Source: Ignavibacteriaceae bacterium
GTDB taxonomy: Bacteria > Bacteroidota > Ignavibacteria > Ignavibacteriales > Ignavibacteriaceae
DNA: 5,143 nt
Direction: 5' to 3'
NCBI GenBank assembly: GCA_019912505.1
Contig: JAIOIM010000487.1
Coordinates: forward strand, 1 to 5,143
Shown here piece by piece: positions 1 through 5,143 of the stretch. The notes below the pieces were generated by a model, which was not told where the DNA came from, did no database searches, and saw nothing but the letters and a program-made list of their open reading frames with translations. Position 1 is the stretch's first letter; every line of letters begins with the position of its first letter. Both the position numbers and the translations under genes were made by a program.

Positions 1-2
1 AT

Positions 3-416
3 ATTGATTTTAAGAACAAAATAATAACGGTTGGAAACAAATTATTTAAAACAAAAACGAAGCGGATTAGAAAAATTCCCTTCAACCAGCATATGGAGGA
101 GATACTAATTGGGAACACCGCGAGACAGGTTAGAAATGATAAAATAATAAAAGAATTTGTGTTTACAAAAACAAATGGCAAGCCGTTTATGACCGATACG
201 ATTTCTAAAACATTTAAGAAAGTATGCAGAGAGCTTGGCTTGCCGGAGGAGTATCACTGGCATAGTCTGCGTTCAACGGCGGCAAGTAATTGGGTAAATA
301 AAAAAGTGCCAATATATACTGTTCAAAAGCTGCTCGGTCATACTAATGTGCGGACAACTCAAATATATGCAAGAGTTGATATGGAAGAACTGCGGGACGC
401 TGTGAATCGGTTATGA
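3..416 (+). CDS. Tyrosine recombinase (phage integrase family), C-terminal catalytic part, 5' end outside window
   Basis: This is a site-specific DNA recombinase that breaks and rejoins DNA through a 3'-phosphotyrosine link. The frame is open from base 3 with no stop, so the gene begins left of the window; the ATG at 93 is internal, because family-like sequence (IDFKNKIITV, then a Lys-rich hairpin FKTKTKRIRKIPF) precedes it. Visible catalytic features are the beta-hairpin lysine region (about 48-77), the H-x-x-R box HSLR (261-272), the LLGH histidine (339-341) and the nucleophile Tyr in TTQIY (366-368). The first catalytic Arg and the core-binding domain lie off the edge. The end AVNRL just after the Tyr is normal for XerC/D-like enzymes, so the visible part looks intact. 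The primase-helicase starts 79 bases downstream on the same strand, which suggests this is the integrase of a small mobile element. It resembles the recombinase at the right edge (shared SKxFKK, LLGH, TTQIY and AVNxL). Confidence 0.93.
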   Translation: MDFKNKIITVGNKLFKTKTKRIRKIPFNQHMEEILIGNTARQVRNDKIIKEFVFTKTNGKPFMTDTISKTFKKVCRELGLPEEYHWHSLRSTAASNWVNKKVPIYTVQKLLGHTNVRTTQIYARVDMEELRDAVNRL

Positions 417-485
417 ATATGGACTACTACAAGAACTGTAAAACTTGTGAATGAAGAATAAAAAATAAATAATAACAAAATGATT

Positions 486-492
486 GGAGAAG
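486..492 (+). promoter_or_regulatory. Ribosome binding site that fixes the primase-helicase start
   Basis: GGAGAAG lies three bases before the ATG at 496; its GGAGA core is five bases away. This supports ATG 496 over the in-frame TTG at 484, which has only A-rich sequence upstream and partly overlaps this site. Confidence 0.7.
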
Positions 493-495
493 AAA

Positions 496-2799
496 ATGAA
501 CTGGTTAGAATCTTGTGCGATGAGATATTTTGAAGTTTTTGGTTTTAATGTTCTGCCACTAAAATGGAAGAAACCCATGATTCCATGGGAAAGATGGCAG
601 AATGAAATGCAGACTAAAGAACTACTAAATACTTTTAACTGGAGTGACGCTACCGGCTTTGGCGCGGTTATGGGAATAGGTTTGCTCCGTTGTATAGATA
701 TTGACGGGGCTGATAAGTATGAAGTTGTAAAACTTATATTAGAAAAACTTGGGCTGCCGGAAAAGTATTGCTGGGTAGTACAAAGCGGAAGCGGAGTAGG
801 TTTTCATATATATTTTATATGCCCTCTCCCGAACGGCGGGGGAGTTTTTGACAGGATTGGGGGAGAGAAGGGTGTTTATAAATTTGTTTTAAAGGAAAAA
901 GGTTTATGCCATCATATTGAATTGAGATTGCGAAATTGTCAAACTACGCTGCCTCCTTCCAAACATGAAAGCGGCGGGGTTTATAGTTTTTATTATAACG
1001 AGCCAATTGAAAAACCGGCTATGTTAGAAATAGAAAAAATTGTTGATATGATAGTAGAGTTATGTGAAATTGAAAATAATAAGAATGAAAAAAAGAGAGA
1101 CACAACTCACCAATTTGAGAAAAAATCATATTACGATATGGAGCAGATAACCGAAGCGTTAGAAGTGCTGGCGGAAAAACTACCCCCAGATTGTTATGAT
1201 GAGTGGTATAGAATTGGTTTCGCTCTTTCGACCCTTGGTGAAGAAGGTGAAGAGTTATTTGTAAAGATGAGTCTCGGCAGTCCACATTATAATGATAGCG
1301 AAAAGGTGATAAGGAAAAAGTACAATGAATTAGCAAAAGAAAGTGACGGTAGAATAAGCGCCGGGACCATCTTTCATTTAGCAGAGCAATACGGATGGGA
1401 AAAACCAATTATAAGAATCTGGTATTTCGACAAAGAAAAAATAAAACTTTCGAGACCGAGATTTAAAAGGCTGCTTGAACAGGAAGGGTGCTGTAAAATA
1501 CGAATAGACAAAAAATTTGTCTTCGTGAGAGTAATAGATAATAGAGTAAGGGAGATAACATCGGCAGACGGGAAAGAACTTGCTATGGAATATTTACAAA
1601 AGATACCGGCGAGTGAATTTGAGACAGCAACCAGAGACGAAGTGATGGATCTGTTAATTAGAAACAGCACTCAAATATTCAGCGATAATTTTTTTGAGTT
1701 TTTAATAACAAAGCAGCTTGAATTTTGCACCGATACCGAAGAGTCGTCATTTTTCTTTTTTGAAAATGGGATAGTTGAAGTTACCAAAGATGCACTGTAT
1801 TTGAGCCCTTATGAGAATATGAAGGGTTGCATCTGGGAAGATGAAATAATAAAAAGAGAATTTAACGATACAAAAATACGGTCGGATTTTGAGGATTTTC
1901 TGTATAAAGCAATTGGACGCGAACCGGCGCGAATGGAGGCGTTAAAGTCAGCCATTGGTTTTATGCTTCATAGGTTAAAGCGACCGGGTGAAGAAAAGGC
2001 AGTTATGCTGATTGACGAAATTATAAGTGACGGCGCAAAAGGTAGAGCGGGAAAGGGGCTTACAATAAAAGCGATTGGGAAGCTTAGGAAAACAGTAACT
2101 GTAGATGGTAGAAATTTTAGCCCAAGTAAAAATTTCGCATTTCAAAGAGTAGGGGTCGACTGCAATGTTATAGCTTTAGAAGATTTGGATAAAAACTTCA
2201 CTTTTGAAAAATTATTTTCGGTAATCTCCGATGGAATAACAATCGAAAGAAAAAATAAGGACGAAATTTATCTTCCTTATGAAAAATCGCCAAAGCTTAT
2301 ATGCTCGACAAATTATGTAATGAAGGGGAGCAATGACTCAGCAATGGATAGGCAGTGTATAATTGAATACACGGCTTATTACAATAAAAATCATAAACCT
2401 GAACACGAGTATGGGAAACGGTTCTTCAGCGGTTGGAATGAAGACGAGTGGAATAGTTTTTTCAAATTCATGCTTGAGTGTGTTCAGTTCTATTTAATGA
2501 AAGGTATTGTAGCCTATCCTATGAAAAATATAGAGCTAAAAATGATGATTGCAGATACGAGTGAAGATTTTGTAGAATTTGCAGAAGACTTGAAACCTGG
2601 TGAAAAGTACACAAAGAAAGATCTGCTTGAAAAATTTCAGATAGAGTTTCCGGAGTGGATTAAACTTCATCAACGGAAGTTCACTACATGGCTGAAGAAT
2701 GCTGCAAAATATAAGGGGTGGAAGGTTGAGGAGTCGAAGTCGGGTAGTGAGAGGTTTATAGTGTTCTTAAATGATGAAAGCGAAGATAAGGCGGCATAG
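496..2799 (+). CDS. Primase-polymerase / superfamily 3 helicase fusion, replication initiator of a mobile element
   Basis: The 767-residue protein (from ATG 496) probably primes and unwinds DNA to replicate the element. Residues 1 to about 190 match an archaeo-eukaryotic primase (PrimPol) domain: an opening GFNVLPLKWKKP, metal-binding D68-x-D70 in CIDIDG, the SGSGVGFH motif ending at H104, E142 in IELR, and LPPSKH at 152-157. Residues about 216-301 resemble the PriCT-2 helical domain (EWYRIGFAL to HLAEQYGW). A linker carries FFFFENGIVEV and GCIWEDEIIKREF, typical of the DUF5906-like primase-helicase group. The helicase core has a Walker A-like GRAGKG with K520, Walker B VIALEDLD (558-565), sensor motif KLICSTN with N606, and a candidate arginine finger R619 in MDRQ. 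About 690-760 looks like a winged-helix tail. GKG in place of GK[ST] is unusual for a generic Walker A. Domain order is complete and no frameshift is visible. It follows the recombinase and precedes a repeat-flanked AT-rich region that may be its origin. Family assignment is by motif reading, not by search. Confidence 0.9.
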   Translation: MNWLESCAMRYFEVFGFNVLPLKWKKPMIPWERWQNEMQTKELLNTFNWSDATGFGAVMGIGLLRCIDIDGADKYEVVKLILEKLGLPEKYCWVVQSGSGVGFHIYFICPLPNGGGVFDRIGGEKGVYKFVLKEKGLCHHIELRLRNCQTTLPPSKHESGGVYSFYYNEPIEKPAMLEIEKIVDMIVELCEIENNKNEKKRDTTHQFEKKSYYDMEQITEALEVLAEKLPPDCYDEWYRIGFALSTLGEEGEELFVKMSLGSPHYNDSEKVIRKKYNELAKESDGRISAGTIFHLAEQYGWEKPIIRIWYFDKEKIKLSRPRFKRLLEQEGCCKIRIDKKFVFVRVIDNRVREITSADGKELAMEYLQKIPASEFETATRDEVMDLLIRNSTQIFSDNFFEFLITKQLEFCTDTEESSFFFFENGIVEVTKDALYLSPYENMKGCIWEDEIIKREFNDTKIRSDFEDFLYKAIGREPARMEALKSAIGFMLHRLKRPGEEKAVMLIDEIISDGAKGRAGKGLTIKAIGKLRKTVTVDGRNFSPSKNFAFQRVGVDCNVIALEDLDKNFTFEKLFSVISDGITIERKNKDEIYLPYEKSPKLICSTNYVMKGSNDSAMDRQCIIEYTAYYNKNHKPEHEYGKRFFSGWNEDEWNSFFKFMLECVQFYLMKGIVAYPMKNIELKMMIADTSEDFVEFAEDLKPGEKYTKKDLLEKFQIEFPEWIKLHQRKFTTWLKNAAKYKGWKVEESKSGSERFIVFLNDESEDKAA

Positions 2800-2801
2800 G
2801 T

Positions 2802-2878
2802 TTTGGACGTAAGGGCGTAAAAAAGTTAGTTTTTAATTAGCGATTAAAAAATCAAAAAATTGCGTCCTTGCGTCCAGA
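2802..2878. repeat. Paired inverted octamer repeats around an AT-rich core; candidate replication origin or RNA element
   Basis: The left arm has two tandem octamers, GGACGTAA (2805-2812) and GGGCGTAA (2813-2820). The right arm has two identical octamers, TTGCGTCC (2860-2867 and 2868-2875), which are the same motif reversed. The arms 2802-2820 and 2860-2878 can pair over 19 positions, four of them G.T/G.U wobbles. The 39-base interior is very AT-rich and holds a perfect 8-bp palindrome, TTTTTAAT (2830-2837) and ATTAAAAA (2843-2850), with a 5-base loop. The element starts three bases after the primase-helicase stop. Short iterons flanking an AT-rich stretch just after the replication gene is the known layout of SaPI satellite origins; assigning that role here is inference. 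It could instead be a 3' RNA structure or an operator. There is no U-run straight after the stem, so it is not a classical terminator. Confidence 0.6.
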
Positions 2879-2890
2879 TGTGTACTTGTA

Positions 2891-2935
2891 TTAGAATAAG
2901 CTGCGAAAAAAGCTTAAAATTGATGTTTATTCTAA
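2891..2935 (+). repeat. Second stem-loop in the intergenic region
   Basis: TTAGAATAAGC (2891-2901) and GTTTATTCTAA (2925-2935) pair over 11 positions with one G.U wobble at 2900/2926; the outer 9 bp are perfect. A competing smaller hairpin, TAAGCT (2897-2902) with AGCTTA (2911-2916), overlaps it, so the RNA could switch between two folds. It sits between the octamer element and the 92-residue gene, about 84 bases before that gene's ATG. The region also contains TAGAAT (2892-2897), which resembles a -10 box, but the -35 match is poor, so no promoter is called. Confidence 0.4.
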
Positions 2936-3006
2936 CCTTAACTGGATAGACTGGTTTTGCAAGAGCGGTTAATTTGTAACTGAGAAGATTAAAAATGAAT
3001 ATTGAG

Positions 3007-3012
3007 AAGGAG
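3007..3012 (+). promoter_or_regulatory. Strong ribosome binding site of the 92-residue gene
   Basis: AAGGAG lies six bases before ATG 3019. It is the strongest Shine-Dalgarno match in the window and selects this ATG over the internal one at 3028. A six-codon reading frame (2995-3015, MNIEKE) runs through the site and stops three bases before the ATG. Confidence 0.75.
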
Positions 3013-3018
3013 TAAAAG

Positions 3019-3297
3019 ATGATTTACATGTGGCAGGAGGAAAGAAGTCAACCTTATTATAGGTTTCAAACTGATGATAAGAACCTAGCCAATAAAATGA
3101 AGCGTAGAGAGAAATTCAAGCTTGTCGCGAGTGGAGTTAATTGTAATCTTTGGGTTTATGTGGCGACGTTCAGCAGACCGGATATAGCAAGAAAAGCATT
3201 CAAAGCGTTAACCGGAAACAAACCAATATTTAACACAAAAGAAGAAATATTTCAATCTCCTAGCAATTACTCAAGAGCCGAAAATTATGCGGCTTAA
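3019..3297 (+). CDS. Small protein of unknown function, 92 residues
   Basis: I do not recognise this protein. It is supported as a gene by a strong, well-spaced AAGGAG site and by its position in the element, on the same strand as the recombinase and primase-helicase. It has no signal peptide or membrane segment. Residues about 13-65 look like a compact soluble fold: a basic, charged helix-like stretch (DDKNLANKMKRREKF), a likely strand (FKLVASGVNCNLWVYVATF) and a second helix (RPDIARKAFKALTG). The last 25 residues (NKPIFNTKEEIFQ onward) look flexible. It is basic in the first two thirds, which would suit nucleic-acid binding, for example as an accessory replication, excision or regulatory factor, but no DNA-binding motif can be named. 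The structured region just upstream could be a binding site or translational control element; that link is inference. Confidence 0.75.
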   Translation: MIYMWQEERSQPYYRFQTDDKNLANKMKRREKFKLVASGVNCNLWVYVATFSRPDIARKAFKALTGNKPIFNTKEEIFQSPSNYSRAENYAA

Positions 3298-3316
3298 AGT
3301 ATAAATATAGGGGTGA

Positions 3317-3338
3317 AACCTACGCTATGTTGTAGGTT
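3317..3338 (+). terminator. Terminator-like hairpin after the 92-residue gene
   Basis: AACCTAC (3317-3323) and GTAGGTT (3332-3338) form a perfect 7-bp stem with an 8-base loop, starting 19 bases after the stop codon of the small gene. The following ATTTGTTGG is T-rich but not a solid U-run, so intrinsic termination would be weak. It could also be a protein-binding palindrome. Confidence 0.35.
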
Positions 3339-3397
3339 ATTTGTTGGACTCGTTACAGGCAATGGCTTGCATAACTGACAATTTATAGCTGACCAGT

Positions 3398-3426
3398 TTG
3401 ATTGTTCTTACCAAAAATTTTATTAT
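3398..3426 (+). promoter_or_regulatory. Possible sigma-70-like promoter for the lipoprotein
   Basis: TTGATT (3398-3403) and TATTAT (3421-3426) are 17 bases apart, matching 4 of 6 and 5 of 6 consensus positions. A transcript would start near 3433, leaving a leader of about 80 bases before ATG 3515. The stretch is AT-rich, so chance matches are likely. If the host uses a Bacteroidota-type promoter (TTG with TAnnTTTG), this would not apply; no clear example of that type was seen here. Confidence 0.3.
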
Positions 3427-3514
3427 TATTGAGAATAGGCTTACGCATTGCTTATGGTGCTAGAATGCCATTTTAACAAATTAGTAAACAGACTCAGAGA
3501 AATGATGGACCATT

Positions 3515-4834
3515 ATGAAATATTTTAATGTCTTTGTTATTTTAATGCTAATGGTTTTGGGATGTAATAAAGAAAATAGTAACCCAATAGAACCAAATTC
3601 AACAACCCCATTTGTTAAAATCATAGCACCGGAGAATAATGCAAATGTTATTGACGCTGTTTCTATTGATGTAACGGCTACTGATGATAAGGGAATAGTA
3701 AAAGTTGAAATACTTATTGATAACCTTGTCGCAAAAACTTTTGCTGTCGCCCCTTTTAGATATCTGTGGGATATTTCGACGCTGACTGACAGCACAACAC
3801 ATGCTATCTATGCCAAAGCATATGATGGTGATGATAATGTATCCAGCTCATCTGTTATAACTGTTACTATATACATGTTAGCCCCTCCTAATATTAAAAG
3901 TGTTAATTTAACTGATAACTTGGTTTCTCTGAGCTGGAATGACAATTCAAAAATCGAAACTTCTTTTGTTGTTGAAATGAGTACTGACAGTATTAATTAT
4001 TCTCCTATCGGTGAATTCCCTTCAAATACAACCTCTGCAATAATTAATTACGTATTTGGTTTTGATTGTAATTATTTTTTTAGAGTTGGTGCAAAAAATG
4101 GAAAGAGTATAAAATATTCTATTGTCGCTGTTGCTAATCGTAAATTAGCTCCCTCAAATCTTAAAATTGTTGATTTTACTTATCAACTCATTTCATTAAG
4201 CTGGAATGACAATTCAAAAATTGAAACTTCTTTTGTCGTTGAAATGAGTACTGACAGTATTAATTATTCTCCTATCGGTGAATTCCCTTCAAATACTGTA
4301 CAAGCAGTAGTAAATTACTCTTTTATTTTTGGTCAAAAATATTTTTTTCGAGTTGGTGCAAAGAGTGTTGTAACTATTAAGTACACGAACATTGTATCCA
4401 TAGATTCGCCAGAACATATTGTTGGTATTTGGATTTCCGCTGGTGCTAACATTGCCCCGCTATTGAATGTTATTTTTGCGGGGAGTGGCGGTATCGATAC
4501 CATTTGGGCTACTTTTAACACAAATAAATCCTATTTAATGAAGCAAAAAAATGTTGACGGCACTGTGATCAATTATTCCGGTACTTATACAAGTAACAAA
4601 AGCAGTGTGGGAAGTATTTACACAATTACAGCTAATCAATCAACACCGGCAGTATCTGTTTCAGAAGGCATCTATGAGATTGATAGAACTCAGGTGCCTC
4701 AGTTTATGCGGTACGAAGTGGTACTCACGTCAGGAACTCAAAATACACCACCTACGCCGACTCTTGGATTTGGCAGCACAAACGGCGGTGCATTTGGAAT
4801 GATGAATGTTCAGAAGTATGTTCGTGTTCAATAA
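3515..4834 (+). CDS. Surface lipoprotein with Ig-like, two FN3-like and a C-terminal lipocalin-like domain
   Basis: This 439-residue protein is probably exported and lipid-anchored. The N-terminus is a short lipoprotein signal (hydrophobic 6-15) ending in a lipobox VLGC with the acylated cysteine at C17, followed by a polar linker. Residues about 33-120 resemble a bacterial Ig domain of the Big_7 type (VKIIAPENNANV, then DDKGIVKVEILIDN and AKAYDGDDNVS). Two FN3-like repeats follow (about 122-208 and 211-297), each with LSWNDNSK and YFFRVGAK. Residues about 300-439 (IVGIWIS, WATFNTNKSY, YSGTY, GFGSTNGGAFG) look like the lipocalin-like tail domains of Ignavibacteriota/Bacteroidota lipoproteins; I recall this style but cannot confirm it by search. 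The ribosome binding site is weak (TGGA at 3506-3509), unlike the upstream genes, which fits a separate, host-type transcription unit. The role is unknown; binding or cell-surface structure is plausible. Residues 140-172 and 229-261 are identical. Confidence 0.85.
   Translation: MKYFNVFVILMLMVLGCNKENSNPIEPNSTTPFVKIIAPENNANVIDAVSIDVTATDDKGIVKVEILIDNLVAKTFAVAPFRYLWDISTLTDSTTHAIYAKAYDGDDNVSSSSVITVTIYMLAPPNIKSVNLTDNLVSLSWNDNSKIETSFVVEMSTDSINYSPIGEFPSNTTSAIINYVFGFDCNYFFRVGAKNGKSIKYSIVAVANRKLAPSNLKIVDFTYQLISLSWNDNSKIETSFVVEMSTDSINYSPIGEFPSNTVQAVVNYSFIFGQKYFFRVGAKSVVTIKYTNIVSIDSPEHIVGIWISAGANIAPLLNVIFAGSGGIDTIWATFNTNKSYLMKQKNVDGTVINYSGTYTSNKSSVGSIYTITANQSTPAVSVSEGIYEIDRTQVPQFMRYEVVLTSGTQNTPPTPTLGFGSTNGGAFGMMNVQKYVRVQ
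3932..4029 (+). repeat. Direct repeat, copy 1 of 2, inside the lipoprotein gene
   Basis: These 98 bases match 4199-4296 at all but two positions (ATC/ATT and GTT/GTC codons), both silent. They encode residues 140-172 of the first FN3-like domain. Sequence on both sides is much more diverged. Confidence 0.9.
4199..4296 (+). repeat. Direct repeat, copy 2 of 2, inside the lipoprotein gene
   Basis: This is the partner of 3932-4029, offset by exactly 267 bases (89 codons, one domain length). It encodes residues 229-261 of the second FN3-like domain with the same amino acids. Confidence 0.9.
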
Positions 4835-4860
4835 AAAAATATCTGCCACAAATAAAAATA

Positions 4861-5142
4861 TTAAACACAAAGAAGATTTACCGCTGCCGATAAATTGCTT
4901 TGCTGGAGGTGGCTGTAAATTTGAGTTGTGCTTAAATCTTCGTGACCCAATAACTCTTTGATTACATATAGTGAAACACCTTTCTGCACAAGCTGAGAGG
5001 CGAATGAATGCCGCAATGTGTGGAAATGGATTCTGTCATCAAGTTCAGCAGCGCGAACGGATTTTTTAAATTGTTTACTTACATAATTTTCATTTAATTT
5101 AAAATCCTTCATTTTTTGAAAAACAAACCCAGTAACCATTTT
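4861..5142 (-). CDS. Tyrosine recombinase (XerC/D-like), C-terminal part, 5' end outside window
   Basis: This is the catalytic end of a second site-specific recombinase, read on the minus strand. The frame stays open to the right edge (a Lys codon at 5142-5140 precedes the ATG at 5139), so the true start is outside. Numbering from that internal Met, the H-x-x-R box is H40-TL-R43 followed by HSFAS, the LLGH histidine is H66, and the nucleophile is Y75 in TTQIY (codon 4917-4915). The tail SAAVNLL is normal. It is related to the left-edge recombinase over the whole shared length but keeps the more typical LRHSFAS, where the left one has LRSTAAS. It converges on the lipoprotein gene with only 26 bases between stop codons and no clear terminator. 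It may belong to a neighbouring element or to a cluster of recombinases. Confidence 0.93.
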   Translation of the reverse strand, partial: KMVTGFVFQKMKDFKLNENYVSKQFKKSVRAAELDDRIHFHTLRHSFASQLVQKGVSLYVIKELLGHEDLSTTQIYSHLQQSNLSAAVNLLCV

Positions 5143-5143
5143 G

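Larger units (their letters stand above)
3298..3514. other. 217-base intergenic stretch, possible element/host junction
   Basis: No gene is supported here on either strand. It contains the hairpin at 3317-3338 and an imperfect palindrome at 3352-3375, in which outer arms GTTA/TAAC and inner arms GCAA/TTGC surround TGGC with unequal 3- and 1-base bulges. It also holds the candidate promoter at 3398-3426 and a small inverted pair GCATT (3445-3449)/AATGC (3464-3468). It separates the replication module from a surface lipoprotein with a different character, so an element end could lie here, but no repeated attachment core was found in the window. Confidence 0.35.

Noticed and set aside
427..449. 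ACAAG/CTTGT hairpin after the left recombinase gene as a terminator
   Set aside because: Only five base pairs with a 10-base loop and no U-run; too weak to call.
1019..1670. Two overlapping minus-strand open frames inside the primase-helicase gene (1019-1408 and 1374-1670)
   Set aside because: They lie antisense to a motif-complete gene, have no recognisable domain and look like composition shadows.
2878..2949. 23-codon frame starting MCTCIRISC in the structured intergenic region
   Set aside because: No ribosome binding site; the start lies in the right arm of the palindrome, and the length is within chance.
3352..3375. Possible integron attC site in the GTTA...TAAC palindrome
   Set aside because: attC sites begin with an AAC-ending box and end with a GTT-starting box; here the order is reversed, and neither recombinase shows an IntI-type insertion.
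3481..3802. Minus-strand open frames over the start of the lipoprotein gene
   Set aside because: They are antisense to a clear signal peptide and Ig domain, with no family resemblance.
74..4293. The 12-mer AATTCCCTTCAA shared by the left recombinase gene and both lipoprotein repeats, as a possible attachment core
   Set aside because: A shared 12-mer is expected about once by chance in a window this size, and all copies are inside coding sequence.
4333..4802. Frames at 4333-4521 (minus) and 4605-4802 (plus, other frame) within the lipoprotein's C-terminal domain
   Set aside because: They are short shadows of a well-supported gene without motifs.
4835..4860. Bidirectional terminator between the convergent lipoprotein and recombinase genes
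   Set aside because: The 26 bases are A-rich but contain no usable stem.

Overview
The window looks like AT-rich bacterial DNA from the Bacteroidota/Ignavibacteriota side of the tree. The clues are a lipoprotein built of Ig, FN3 and lipocalin-like modules, weak Shine-Dalgarno sites on host-type genes, and a primase-helicase of a kind common in mobile elements of these phyla. The lineage is inferred from protein style, not from a marker gene. No rRNA, tRNA or CRISPR array was seen.

Layout, left to right. (1) 3-416, plus strand: the catalytic C-terminal part of a tyrosine recombinase, cut by the window edge. (2) 496-2799, plus: a 767-residue primase-polymerase/superfamily 3 helicase fusion. 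(3) 2800-3018: a gene-free, strongly structured stretch. It holds two pairs of an octamer facing each other across an AT-rich core, which itself has a palindrome, followed by a second hairpin. (4) 3019-3297, plus: an unrecognised 92-residue protein with a strong ribosome binding site. (5) 3298-3514: an intergenic stretch with a terminator-like hairpin and a possible promoter. (6) 3515-4834, plus: a modular surface lipoprotein. (7) 4861-5142, minus: the C-terminal part of a second, related tyrosine recombinase, convergent with everything else and cut by the right edge.

The left recombinase and the primase-helicase, with the structured region and the small gene, read as a compact integrating and self-replicating element, similar in logic to a phage satellite or cryptic integrative element. 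The recombinase would insert and excise it. The primase-helicase would start its replication, possibly at the repeat-flanked AT-rich region just after its own gene. The lipoprotein looks like host-type or cargo DNA, and the second recombinase may belong to a neighbouring element or mark the other side of a composite island. The most unusual signal is the nested palindrome at 2802-2878. Every imperfect pair in its outer stem, and in the hairpin that follows, is a G.U wobble when read as plus-strand RNA.
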